DNA from: Glycomyces dulcitolivorans
Lineage (GTDB): Bacteria > Actinomycetota > Actinomycetes > Mycobacteriales > Micromonosporaceae
Direction: 5' to 3'
Assembly (NCBI RefSeq): GCF_003265355.1
Contig: NZ_QFRW01000323.1
Location: forward strand, 1 to 49,022
DNA length: 49,022 nucleotides
A program made the position numbers and the translations under genes. This document shows, piece after piece, positions 25,974 through 33,854 of the stretch. The notes under the pieces were generated by a model, which was given only the letters and a program-made list of their open reading frames with translations, made no database searches and was not told the DNA's origin. The stretch's first letter is position 1. Each line of letters begins with the position of its first letter.

Positions 25974-27032
25974 ATGGCTGACAAACCAGGACTGCCGCTG
26001 CGCAGAAGTCTCTCCCAGAGCCCGCCGGTCGCCGCCGGGATCCTCTTCGGCCTCGGCCTCGCCGTCGCGTACGCCCTGGTCTGGTCGATCCAGGAGCTCA
26101 GCACCGTCATCACCGCCCTGGTCGTGGCGGCGTTCCTCGCGGTCGGCCTCGAACGCATCATCTCCACCATGACCAACCGCGGCATGCGCCGCTGGCTCGC
26201 CATGACGATCCTGTTCCTCGGCCTGTTCCTGGTCTTCTGCGGCGGCATCGCCGCGATCATCCCCGCGCTCGTCCGCGAGACCACGCAGTTCGTCGAGAAC
26301 GTCCCCGGGTACTACGAGGACATCATGTCCAGCGATCTCGCCGCGCAGTTCGGCGGCGAGTCGGGCCTGCTCGAACGGGCCCAGACCGCGCTCACCGGCG
26401 ACAACGTCATGGCGACCCTCGGCGGCGTCGCCGGCGGCGCCGCATCGGCCGCCAACGGCCTCGTCTGGACCATCACGACGCTCCTGCTGACCGTGTTCAT
26501 CCTCGCGGCCTACACCCAACTGCGCCAAGGCGCCCTGCGCCTGGTCGCCGCCTCCAAGCGCGAGCAGACCGGCCGCATCCTCGACGGCATCCTCGCGCAG
26601 GTCGGCGCCTACCTCATCGGTGCGCTCGCCATCGGGTTCGTCGCCGGCGTCTCCTCGTGGATCTTCATGGCGATCGTCGGCATCCCCTACGCCGCGCTCC
26701 TCGCGCTCCTGGTGGCCCTGCTCGACCTCATCCCGCAGATCGGCGCCACCATCGGCGCCGTCGTGGTCACCCTGGTGGCCCTCGCGGTCTCCCCGATGAC
26801 CGCGGTCGCCTCGGCGATCTTCTTCATCGCCTACCAGCAGCTGGAGAACTGGGTCATCTACCCGACTGTCATGCGAAGCGCCGTCAAGGTCTCCAACCTC
26901 GCCGCGATCGTCGCGGTCCTGGTCGGCGGCACCCTCTTCGGCGTCGTCGGCATCGTCCTGTCGGTCCCGATCTACGCCGCGGTCCGGCTCATCGGCAAGG
27001 AGCTCGTGCTCCCGCGCCTCGACAACTCCTGA
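25974..27032 (+). CDS. AI-2E family transporter
   Basis: 352 residues, about eight membrane helices in the PerM/AI-2E arrangement. The family signature is the C-terminal half LLALLVALLDLIPQIGATIG, then YQQLENWVIYPTVM and VLVGGTLFGVVGIVLSVPIYA. Family members have been linked to AI-2 export and Na+/H+ antiport, so a precise substrate cannot be named. ATG 25974 is used; a TTG six bases upstream is possible, and no strong ribosome site is seen. It begins 9 bp after hmuV and may be read through from it, but functional linkage to heme is doubtful. Confidence 0.85.
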   Translation: MADKPGLPLRRSLSQSPPVAAGILFGLGLAVAYALVWSIQELSTVITALVVAAFLAVGLERIISTMTNRGMRRWLAMTILFLGLFLVFCGGIAAIIPALVRETTQFVENVPGYYEDIMSSDLAAQFGGESGLLERAQTALTGDNVMATLGGVAGGAASAANGLVWTITTLLLTVFILAAYTQLRQGALRLVAASKREQTGRILDGILAQVGAYLIGALAIGFVAGVSSWIFMAIVGIPYAALLALLVALLDLIPQIGATIGAVVVTLVALAVSPMTAVASAIFFIAYQQLENWVIYPTVMRSAVKVSNLAAIVAVLVGGTLFGVVGIVLSVPIYAAVRLIGKELVLPRLDNS

Positions 27033-27166
27033 CACGGGGCGGGGCCAGCGGCGCATACCCGCACGCGCCGCCGGCCCCGGCTTCGAACCCCAGCGTAGAC
27101 TCGGAGCGTTTCGCCCCGCGAGCGCCGCTCGCGTTCCCCGCTCCCGCGCTGAGAGGACCCCCGCCC

Positions 27167-27829
27167 GTGTTCGGCACCGTCGACCTGTGGACCTACGTGG
27201 TCGCCTCGGTCCTCATCATCCTGCTCCCGGGACCGAACTCCCTGTACGTCCTCTCCGTGGCCTCCCGCCGCGGGCGCCGCGACGGCTTCAAGGCCGCGGC
27301 CGCCGTCTTCTGCGGCGACTCGGTCATCATGATCGCCACCGCCGCCGGACTCGCCTCGGTCTTCGCCACCTCGCCCCTGGTCTACAACCTGGTCCGCTGG
27401 GCCGGCGTCGTCTACCTCGCCTACCTCGCGTTCGGCCTCATCCGCGGCGGCGTCAAGTCCTGGCGCGCCGCCCGCCGCGGCGACAGCGTCGTTGAAAGCG
27501 CTGCCGAGGAGGCCCCCGCCACCGGCCCCGCGAACGAGCGGCCCTTCATGCGCGCCCTCATCGCGAGCCTGCTCAACCCCAAGGCGATCCTGTTCTTCGT
27601 CTCGTTCTTCGTGCAGTTCGTCGACCCGGCCTACGCCTACCCGGTCCTGTCCTACGGCGTCCTCTACGTGATCATCCAGGCCTTCTCCATGGCCTACCTG
27701 ACCACGCTCATCCTCGCCGGAGACGGCCTCGCCCAGGCCTTCCGCCGGCGGCGCCGCCTCGCCGCGGCCGGCAACGGCCTCGTCGGCGCGATCATGATCG
27801 GCTTCGCCGCGAAGCTCGCGGCCGGGTAG
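27167..27829 (+). CDS. LysE/RhtB-family amino-acid exporter
   Basis: 220 residues. GTG start after GAGAGGA with a 9-base gap. The N-terminus has the family motif IILLPGPNSLYVLS, followed by about six helices, a variable cytoplasmic loop (SVVESAAEEAPATGP), and NPKAILFFVSFFVQFV, the LysE/RhtB second motif. It probably exports an amino acid or homoserine-lactone-like compound. Neighbours give no clue to substrate. It converges on the TetR gene across a palindrome-rich gap. Confidence 0.85.
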   Translation: MFGTVDLWTYVVASVLIILLPGPNSLYVLSVASRRGRRDGFKAAAAVFCGDSVIMIATAAGLASVFATSPLVYNLVRWAGVVYLAYLAFGLIRGGVKSWRAARRGDSVVESAAEEAPATGPANERPFMRALIASLLNPKAILFFVSFFVQFVDPAYAYPVLSYGVLYVIIQAFSMAYLTTLILAGDGLAQAFRRRRRLAAAGNGLVGAIMIGFAAKLAAG

Positions 27830-27862
27830 GCGCGGCAAGCCGCCCGCCACGGGAAGTAATAC

Positions 27863-27937
27863 GTCACATGTGACACGGCACCCGAATGCGAGCCGGAGTC
27901 CGGACCGTGCTGTGCCGCATCACATGTCACATGGCAC
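27863..27937. repeat. Palindromes C and D forming a large inverted repeat (likely bidirectional terminator)
   Basis: Copy C contains the perfect 12-bp palindrome GTCACATGTGAC (27863-27874). Copy D (27912-27937) contains CATCACATGTCACATGGCAC, related to copies A and B. The 15 bases at 27867-27881 pair with 27912-27926 with two mismatches. It sits between the convergent exporter and TetR genes. Confidence 0.7.
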
Positions 27938-27941
27938 CGCT

Positions 27942-28622
27942 TCAGCCTGAGGCCGCGTCCGCCCGGCGCTGGCGGACCATGCCGCGCAGCAGGCGCTTCG
28001 GCGCGGGCGCCGGAGGCAGCGGCTCGGCCGCTTCGACCGCGAAGGCCCGCAGCATCTGCGCGACCAGCCGCCGCGACGCCTCACCGGCGGCCTCGCCCGC
28101 CGCGGTCAGCACGCCCGCATTCGCCATCAGCAGGATCGGCAGGTCCTCAGGCGTGAAGTCCTCGTGCAGGCGCCCCTCGGCCTTGGCCCGCTCGATGAGC
28201 CCGGTGAAGGCCGCGAAGCCTTCCTGCCGCTTGCGCTCCAGGTCCTTCGCCGACCCGAAGTTCATCGTCAGCACCTCGGCGAACCCGCGGTTGTCGGCCT
28301 GGAGCGCGCACACCGTCTCGACGTACTCGCGGAACCCGTCCCACGCCGACTCGCGCCCGGCCGCCGCGACCGCGGCCGCCCGGCTGCCCTCCATCGCGTC
28401 CTCGAACACCGCCGCGATGAGCTCGGTCCGGGTCGGGAACCGCCGGAACAGCGTCGCGATCCCGACCCCCGCGGCGCGGGCGATCGAGGCCATCGACGCG
28501 CTCAGCCCCTCGCGCCGGTAGACCTTCCGCGCCGCCTCGATGATGCGGTCGCGGTTCGCCTCCGCGTCGCAGCGGAGGCGCCGGGGGCGCTTGCGGGGGC
28601 TCTCGTCGGGGGTCGGTTCCAT
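27942..28622 (-). CDS. TetR-family transcriptional regulator
   Basis: 226 residues. The N-terminal TetR helix-turn-helix is clear (RDRIIEAARKVYRREGLSAS, MASIARAAGVGIATLFRRFP, TRTELIAAVF) after a basic leader (RKRPRRLR). The C-terminal ligand domain resembles the SbtR-like or TetR_C type found beside small redox genes. It is divergent from a DoxX gene 121 bp away and most likely represses that gene and itself; the shared gap carries an inverted repeat. Confidence 0.88.
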   Translation of the reverse strand: MEPTPDESPRKRPRRLRCDAEANRDRIIEAARKVYRREGLSASMASIARAAGVGIATLFRRFPTRTELIAAVFEDAMEGSRAAAVAAAGRESAWDGFREYVETVCALQADNRGFAEVLTMNFGSAKDLERKRQEGFAAFTGLIERAKAEGRLHEDFTPEDLPILLMANAGVLTAAGEAAGEASRRLVAQMLRAFAVEAAEPLPPAPAPKRLLRGMVRQRRADAASG

Positions 28623-28649
28623 GCCGCAATCCTAACCAAGTGGAATGCC

Positions 28650-28692
28650 CTATCCGCTTATGTTGTTACACTCACTGCCAATAACCGGATAG
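28650..28692. promoter_or_regulatory. Candidate TetR operator half-sites
   Basis: CTATCCG (28650-28656) and CGGATAG (28686-28692) form an inverted repeat with 29 bp between arms in the TetR-DoxX divergent region. The second arm continues as GGATAGACCG, similar to ATAGACCG half-sites of some TetR regulators. Confidence 0.35.
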
Positions 28693-28693
28693 A

Positions 28694-28712
28694 CCGCTCC
28701 GCTTGGGAGCGG
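28694..28712 (+). other. Leader hairpin of the DoxX gene
   Basis: A 7-bp stem CCGCTCC/GGAGCGG with loop GCTTG lies 31 bp before the DoxX start. It may be part of the operator or of the 5' leader. Confidence 0.4.
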
Positions 28713-28743
28713 CCCCCGTCGATCTGTTACGGAGAACGCCCAC

Positions 28744-29115
28744 ATGAACGTGCTGCTCTGGATCCTGCAAGGCCTGCTCGGACTCGCCTTCCTCGCCGCA
28801 GGCGTGATGAAGGCGACCCAGCCCAAGGAGAAGCTCGCCCCGAACATGCCGTGGGTCAACGACTTCTCGACCGGCACGGTCAAGTTCGTCGGCGTCGCCG
28901 AGTTCCTCGGCGCCCTCGGCCTCATCCTGCCCGGCCTCACCGGCATCGCCGTCGTCCTGACCCCGATCGCCGCGGCCGCCCTCGCGCTCACCATGGTCCT
29001 GGCCGCCGCCTACCACGTCCGCAAGGGCGAGTACTCGGCCTTGGGCATCAACGGCGTCCTGTTCCTCATCGCCGCCGTCATCGCCTGGGGCCGCTTCGGC
29101 CCCTGGCCGCTCTAG
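28744..29115 (+). CDS. DoxX family membrane protein
   Basis: 123 residues and four membrane helices. The DoxX pattern is GLLGLAFLAAGVMKATQP, FVGVAEFLGALGLILP, LTPIAAAALALTMVLAA, and a closing helix ending WGRFGPWPL. A GGAG site precedes the ATG. The divergent TetR gene probably controls it; such TetR-DoxX pairs often respond to quinones or electrophiles, an inference from other actinobacteria. A loose inverted repeat (29127-29139 with 29179-29191, 12 of 13 bases paired, 39-base loop) after the stop may terminate transcription. Confidence 0.88.
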   Translation: MNVLLWILQGLLGLAFLAAGVMKATQPKEKLAPNMPWVNDFSTGTVKFVGVAEFLGALGLILPGLTGIAVVLTPIAAAALALTMVLAAAYHVRKGEYSALGINGVLFLIAAVIAWGRFGPWPL

Positions 29116-29220
29116 GACGCAGAGAACCGCGCCGCCCGATCGAGCGCGTCCGGTGCTTGACCCCACCGGGGCGTTCGGTCGGACGGCGCGGCCGACTTCA
29201 GGGGTGTTCGAGGGTCGTTC

Positions 29221-30363
29221 CTACAGTTTGCCCAGGGCCCGCAACCCCGGCAGCGCCTTGTTGTCGAAGTCGAACAGCGCCTGGTTCTCCCAGCCGTTGC
29301 CGCTGGCGGGGTCGGCCGGGTCCCAGCCGGCGCCCTCGACGCCGGTCCAGGTCGGCTCCCACCAGATCACGCCCTTGCCGAGCCCGTCGGGGACGTTCTT
29401 CACGACCTCGGCGACGGCCTCCAGCCAGTGCACCTGGTTCTCCGGGCTCGCGGGGTACCCGGCGACCGGCTCAGGGTCGGTGATGATGTTGGCGTGCCCG
29501 TCGGAGTCCTCGGTGGTGAACGGGTAGGCGGTCTCGACCACGTACAGCGGCTTGCCGTACCGGGTCGCGAGGTCGTTCAGGTTCGCCTCCAGGCCCGACA
29601 GCGGCCCGTGCCAGTACGGGTAGTACGAGGCGCCGATCGCGTCGAACTCGACGCCGTTGGCCACCGCGTTGTCGAAGAACCACGTGAACGCGCCGTTGTT
29701 GCCGCCCTCGGCGAGGTGCAGCATCGCCTTCGCGCCGGGGACGGTGTCGTGCACCGCGTCGCACCCGGCGGCCAGGAGCTGGCCCATCTGCTCCAACTGG
29801 TCCCAGCGGCCGTCGGGCCACAGCAGGCCGCCGTTGGTCTCGTTGCCGACCTGCACGAGCGTCGGCTTGACCCCGGCGCGCTTGAGTGCTCCGAGGACGT
29901 CGGCGGTGTGGTCGTACACGGCGGTCTTCAAGTCCGCGAACGGGAGTTCGGCCCAGGCCGCGGGCTTGAACTGCTTGCCGGGGTCGGCCCACGCGTCGGA
30001 GTAGTGGAAGTCGACCATGAGGTCCATCCCGGCCCGCTTGGCGCGCTTGCCGAGTTCGACGACCTGCGTCTTGGTGTTGTAGCCGTCGGCGGGGTCGACC
30101 CACACCTTCGCGCGGATCGTGTTGACGCCCGAGTCGGCGAGGATCTTGACGGCGTCCCCGGTGCGGCCGTTGGCCTTCCGGTACACCGCGCCGAAGTCCT
30201 CGTTCTTGATCAACCCGGAAATGTCGGCGCCGCGCACGAACTTCCCGGGCTTCGGACGTCCTCGGTCGTCGCTCACGGCCTCGGCGAGAGCCGGGGTTGC
30301 CGCGGCCGCGGCGACGCCGAGGGCGCCGATGCCGGCGGCGGCGATGGCGGTTCTGCGTTTCAT
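29221..30363 (-). CDS. Secreted GH53 endo-beta-1,4-galactanase (copy 1)
   Basis: 380 residues. A signal peptide with twin arginine (MKRRTAIAAAGIGALG..., cleavage near ALAEA) is followed by a complete GH53 barrel starting FVRGADISGL. The acid/base is Glu175 in QVGNETNGGLLWP and the nucleophile is Glu277 in VVETAYPF. Other family motifs are VDFHYSDAWADPGKQ, ASYYPYWHG and GVIWWEPTW. It should cut beta-1,4-galactan side chains of pectin outside the cell. It is the last gene of the minus-strand unit GH42-GH53-GH53 and is separated from copy 2 by an 85-bp gap with a hairpin. Confidence 0.94.
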   Translation of the reverse strand: MKRRTAIAAAGIGALGVAAAAATPALAEAVSDDRGRPKPGKFVRGADISGLIKNEDFGAVYRKANGRTGDAVKILADSGVNTIRAKVWVDPADGYNTKTQVVELGKRAKRAGMDLMVDFHYSDAWADPGKQFKPAAWAELPFADLKTAVYDHTADVLGALKRAGVKPTLVQVGNETNGGLLWPDGRWDQLEQMGQLLAAGCDAVHDTVPGAKAMLHLAEGGNNGAFTWFFDNAVANGVEFDAIGASYYPYWHGPLSGLEANLNDLATRYGKPLYVVETAYPFTTEDSDGHANIITDPEPVAGYPASPENQVHWLEAVAEVVKNVPDGLGKGVIWWEPTWTGVEGAGWDPADPASGNGWENQALFDFDNKALPGLRALGKL

Positions 30364-30390
30364 GTCTTCGCTTTCTACAAGGGGGGATCG

Positions 30391-30430
30391 GGGGCCGGCC
30401 CGCTCGGAGTGCGCCGAGGGGACCGGCCCC
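30391..30430 (-). other. Hairpin between the two minus-strand GH53 genes
   Basis: GGGGCCGG (30391-30398) pairs with CCGGCCCC (30423-30430), and an inner CTCGG/CCGAG stem lies at 30403-30418. Lacking a T-run, it may be a processing or stabilising element rather than a full terminator. Confidence 0.5.
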
Positions 30431-30448
30431 ACCGGGGGAGGGAAGGGT

Positions 30449-31558
30449 CTACAGGGTGCCGAGGGTCTTCAGCGCGGGCGTCGCCTTCCACGCGTAGTCG
30501 AACAGCGCCTGGTTCTCCCAGCCGTTGCCGCTGCTCGGGTTCGTCGGGTCCCATCCGTTGCCGCGCACGGCGGTCCAGGTGGCCTCCCACCAGAACACGC
30601 CCGCGCCGCGGCCGTTCGGGACGGCCTTGACGACGTTGCTGATGGCCTTGAGCATGTTCGACTGCCCGGTCGTGTTCGCCGGGTAGCCGGACACCGGCGT
30701 CGAGGACGAGATGATGTTCGCGAACCCGTCGCTGTCGGCCGAGGTGAACGGGTACGCGGTCTCGACCACGTACACCGGCTTCGCGTACCGCGACGCGACA
30801 TCGTTCAGATTGGACTGGAGGCCCGAGAGCGATCCGTGCCAGTACGGGTAGTACGAGGCGCCGATGGCGTCCCACGTGACGCCGCGCGCCTTCATCGCGT
30901 CGAAGAACCAGCGGAACAGCGAGTTGTTGCCGCCCTCGGCGAGGTGCAGCATGACCTTGGCGGCCGGCACGGTCGCGCGGACCGCGTTGGCGCCGGAGAT
31001 CAGGAACTGCGCGAGGTTGTCGAGCTGGTCGTAGCGGCCGGTGGGCCACAGCATCCCGCCGTTGAGCTCGTTGCCGACCTGCACCATCTGCGGGGCCGCG
31101 CCCGCGGCGACCATCGCGCCGAGGACGTCGGCGGTGTGGTTGTAGACCGCGGTCTTCAGCTGCGCGACGCTGTAGTTCGCCCAAGCGGCGGGCTTGGTCT
31201 GCTGGCCGGGGTCGGCCCAGGAGTCGGAGTAGTGGAAGTCGACGAGCACGTTGAGGCCGGCGGCCCTGGCGCGCTTGGCGACGGCCACGACGCGGGCCTT
31301 GTTGTTGTAGCCGTCGGCGGGGTTGACCCACACCTTGAGCCGGATCCAGTTGACGCCGCTCTTCTGGAGGATCCAGATCGCGTCCTCGCGCCAGCCGTCG
31401 GGCCACATGTAGGTCCCGCCGAGCGCTTCGGACTTCGCGAGGCTGGAGATGTCGGCGCCGCGCGCGAACGCGGTCTGCGCCGAGGCCGCGGTGCCGCTGC
31501 CGAGGACAGCGAGTGCCGGGGCGGCCACTGCGGCCGTGAGGGCGGTTCTTCTCTTCAT
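30449..31558 (-). CDS. Secreted GH53 endo-beta-1,4-galactanase (copy 2)
   Basis: 369 residues. A short twin-arginine signal peptide (MKRRTALTAA..., cleavage near ASAQT) leads directly to the GH53 barrel (FARGADISSL). The acid/base is Glu164 (QVGNELNGGMLWP) and the nucleophile Glu266 (VVETAYPF). VDFHYSDSWADPGQQ and GVFWWEATW complete the family pattern. It is close to copy 1 along the whole length, so they look like a tandem duplication. It has no binding module. Its start is 66 bp after the GH42 stop, across a hairpin. Confidence 0.94.
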   Translation of the reverse strand: MKRRTALTAAVAAPALAVLGSGTAASAQTAFARGADISSLAKSEALGGTYMWPDGWREDAIWILQKSGVNWIRLKVWVNPADGYNNKARVVAVAKRARAAGLNVLVDFHYSDSWADPGQQTKPAAWANYSVAQLKTAVYNHTADVLGAMVAAGAAPQMVQVGNELNGGMLWPTGRYDQLDNLAQFLISGANAVRATVPAAKVMLHLAEGGNNSLFRWFFDAMKARGVTWDAIGASYYPYWHGSLSGLQSNLNDVASRYAKPVYVVETAYPFTSADSDGFANIISSSTPVSGYPANTTGQSNMLKAISNVVKAVPNGRGAGVFWWEATWTAVRGNGWDPTNPSSGNGWENQALFDYAWKATPALKTLGTL

Positions 31559-31591
31559 TGAGACTCACTCCCTGAGGTGATTTCGGGGGGT

Positions 31592-31619
31592 GGCGGCCCC
31601 GCAGGGGCGCGGGGCCGCC
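31592..31619 (-). other. Hairpin between GH42 and GH53 copy 2
   Basis: A perfect 9-bp GC stem (31592-31600 with 31611-31619) follows the GH42 stop by 5 bp. It may attenuate read-through into the GH53 genes or mark the GH42 mRNA end. Confidence 0.55.
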
Positions 31620-31624
31620 GGGGC

Positions 31625-33580
31625 TTAGGCGTCGGCGAGGACCACGACCTCTCCGGCGGGGACCGGGACGCGGCCGTCGTACGCGGTGCCGTCGAGGGCG
31701 TTCACGCCGCTGCCGGGCACCTGGACGTCCTGTCCGGTGTGATTGATGAGGAACCGGTGCGCGCCGCGGCGCACCACCTCGACGTTCTCGGGGATGCCTT
31801 GCGGCCGTTCGACACCGGCGGTGTCCATGGCCGTGGCGAGCAGTTCGTTCAGGCCGCTGGACTCGTCGAGCGCGGTCGCGGCGTACCAGGCGGTGCCGCG
31901 GCCGAGGTCGTGCCGGGTCAGCGCCGGGCGCCCCTGGTCGGGCCCGGCCGCGAAGCGCGCCACGGCCTCGGCGCCGTCGAGGCGCACGTGCTCGGACCAG
32001 ATCCGGCCCGCAGCACCGGAGTCCAGTTCGAGGGTCTCGTTCTCGTGGAGCGGGTGGAACTCCTCGATCCACAGGCCGAGGGTCTCCCGCAGCGCCCCGG
32101 GGTGGGCGCCGGGGTGGACGGTGTCGTGCTCGTCGACGATCCCCGAGAAGTACGAGACCACCAGGTGCCCGCCGTTCTCGACGTACCCGCGCAGGTTCTT
32201 CGACGCCGCGTCGGTGAGCACATAGGACGACGGCGCGACGACGAGCCGGTAGCCCGACAGGTCCGCCTCGGGGTGGGCGAAGTCGACGGTGACGTGCTGG
32301 CGCCACAGGGCCGCGTAGTACGCCTCGACGCGCTCGCGGTACTTCAGGTCCGCCGAAGGGCGCCATTCGAGTTCGAGCGCCCACCACGACTCCCAGTCCC
32401 ACAGGACCGCCACGTCGGCGGCGACCTCGGAACCGACCACACTCGACAGCTGCTTGAGGTCGTTGCCGAGGGCGGCGACGTCGCGCCACACCCCGGTGTC
32501 GGTGCCGCCGTGGGGGACCATCGCGGAGTGGAACTTCTCGGCCCCGGCCCGGGAGGCCCGCCACTGGAAGAACATGAGGCCGTCGGCGCCGCGCGCGACG
32601 TGCGCGAGCGAGTTGCGGCGCAGTTCGCCGGGGGTCTTGGCGATGTTGCGCGGCTGCCAGTTCACCGCGGACGTGGAGTGCTCCATGATCATCCACGGGC
32701 CGCCCGCGACCGCCCGGGTCAGGTCGGCGCTCATCGACAGCTCGATCTGGTGGTCCTCGCGCTCGGCGATGAGGTAGTGGTTGTTCGAGACCACGTCCAC
32801 AGTGCCCGCCCAGCGCCAGTAGTCCATGCCCTCGCAGTTGGGGATCATGAAGTTCGTGGTCGCCGGCGCGGGGGAGTGGCGGGCGATGACCTCGCGCTGG
32901 AGCCGGTAGTTGGCGATGTGCTCGTCGTTGGAGAACCGCTTCCAGTCCAGCTGGAGTGCGGGGTTGACGCCCGGCGGCGCGACCGCGGGCGCCTCGATCT
33001 GGTCGAAGGACCGGTACACGAGGCCCCAGAACGCGGTGCCCCACGCGTCGTTCAGGCGGTCGACGTCGCCGTACTTCTCCGCGAGCCACCCTTGGAACGC
33101 CGCGGTGGACGCCTCGCAGTAGCACTCCACATTGGCCCAGCCGTACTCGTTGTGCACGTGCCACAGCTCGACCGCCGGGTGCTTCCCGTACCGCTGCGCC
33201 AGCTGCTCCACGATGGACGCGCACGCGTCCCGATAAGCCGGGTGCGAGGGGCACACGCCGTGGCGCGAGCCCCCGGCCAGGGTCCGGCCCTCGGCGTCGA
33301 CGAGGCGGATCTCGGGGTGGGCCTGGCGCAGCCACGCGGGCGGCGAGGAGGTCGGGGTGCCGAGGTTGACCCCGATCCCGTTGCCGTGCAGCAGCTCGAC
33401 GATCTCGTCGAGGCCGCTCCAGTCGTACTCGCCCGGGGCGGGCTCGATGATCCCCCAGTTGAAGACGCCGAGGCTGACGAGGTTGACGCCCGCCTCGCGC
33501 ATGAGGCGCACGTCCTCCCGCCAGATCTCCTCCGGCCACTGTTCGGGGTTGTAGTCGCCTCCGTAGCGAATGGTCTGCAC
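31625..33580 (-). CDS. GH42 beta-galactosidase
   Basis: 651 residues, cytoplasmic (no signal peptide). GTG 33580 is chosen for its AGGAG site 6 bases upstream and because the protein then begins at the conserved IRYGGDYNPEQWP. The acid/base is Glu145 in HVHNEYGWANVECYC and the nucleophile Glu300 in WMIMEHSTSAVNWQ. The trimerisation and C-terminal beta domains of GH42 follow. Of the four cysteines that bind zinc in some GH42 enzymes, Cys110, Cys153 and Cys155 are visible, but the fourth position (CYCEAS) is Ser. It should release galactose from short beta-1,4-galacto-oligosaccharides imported by the adjacent ABC system. It is the first gene of the minus-strand unit, with a LacI-type operator over its -10. 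Confidence 0.94.
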   Translation of the reverse strand: MQTIRYGGDYNPEQWPEEIWREDVRLMREAGVNLVSLGVFNWGIIEPAPGEYDWSGLDEIVELLHGNGIGVNLGTPTSSPPAWLRQAHPEIRLVDAEGRTLAGGSRHGVCPSHPAYRDACASIVEQLAQRYGKHPAVELWHVHNEYGWANVECYCEASTAAFQGWLAEKYGDVDRLNDAWGTAFWGLVYRSFDQIEAPAVAPPGVNPALQLDWKRFSNDEHIANYRLQREVIARHSPAPATTNFMIPNCEGMDYWRWAGTVDVVSNNHYLIAEREDHQIELSMSADLTRAVAGGPWMIMEHSTSAVNWQPRNIAKTPGELRRNSLAHVARGADGLMFFQWRASRAGAEKFHSAMVPHGGTDTGVWRDVAALGNDLKQLSSVVGSEVAADVAVLWDWESWWALELEWRPSADLKYRERVEAYYAALWRQHVTVDFAHPEADLSGYRLVVAPSSYVLTDAASKNLRGYVENGGHLVVSYFSGIVDEHDTVHPGAHPGALRETLGLWIEEFHPLHENETLELDSGAAGRIWSEHVRLDGAEAVARFAAGPDQGRPALTRHDLGRGTAWYAATALDESSGLNELLATAMDTAGVERPQGIPENVEVVRRGAHRFLINHTGQDVQVPGSGVNALDGTAYDGRVPVPAGEVVVLADA

Positions 33581-33613
33581 CGCGGTCTCCTGTGAGGTTC
33601 CTTGCACAAATGC

Positions 33614-33629
33614 CTGTGAACGTGCACAG
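33614..33629. promoter_or_regulatory. LacI-type operator 1 (GH42 promoter)
   Basis: CTGTGAACGTGCACAG is palindromic in 14 of 16 positions with the central CG typical of LacI-family operators. It overlaps the -10 of the minus-strand promoter. Confidence 0.8.
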
Positions 33630-33654
33630 TACTCCACGCCTGACGGCCGTGCAA
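33626..33654 (-). promoter_or_regulatory. Promoter of the GH42-GH53-GH53 unit
   Basis: On the minus strand -35 TTGCAC (33654-33649), a 17-bp spacer and -10 TACTGT (33631-33626) lie 46 bp before the GTG start. Confidence 0.65.
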
Positions 33655-33691
33655 CCTGTGGTTCAGTCGGTTCTCGTTTCGAAATTGTGAT

Positions 33692-33721
33692 CGTTTCATG
33701 AAGTACGTTCCACGTGAAACG
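33692..33721. promoter_or_regulatory. Additional inverted repeat in the divergent region
   Basis: CGTTTCA and TGAAACG arms 16 bp apart lie between the two divergent promoters. Their protein partner is unknown. Confidence 0.35.
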
Positions 33722-33743
33722 GTCATGAACGGACATAGATACG

Positions 33744-33772
33744 TTGCCAACTGAGGCGTGAGTCGCTAGATT
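33744..33772 (+). promoter_or_regulatory. Promoter of the binding protein/permease operon
   Basis: -35 TTGCCA (33744-33749), a 17-bp spacer and -10 TAGATT (33767-33772). The expected transcript start falls inside operator 2. Confidence 0.65.
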
Positions 33773-33773
33773 C

Positions 33774-33789
33774 GTGTAAACGTTCACAG
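33774..33789. promoter_or_regulatory. LacI-type operator 2 (importer promoter)
   Basis: GTGTAAACGTTCACAG shares the TGTRAACGTKCACA core of operator 1 and sits directly after the -10, where a bound repressor would block transcription. Confidence 0.8.
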
Positions 33790-33854
33790 TCCGATGGCGG
33801 CAGATCTTGGCCCAGCGCGCCCCGGACTCCCTCTCACCGAGACAAGGACTTGAC

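Noticed and set aside
25974-27032. AI-2E transporter as part of the heme system
   Set aside because: Only 9 bp separate it from hmuV, but the family is not known to handle heme and no ribosome coupling is visible, so only possible read-through is noted.
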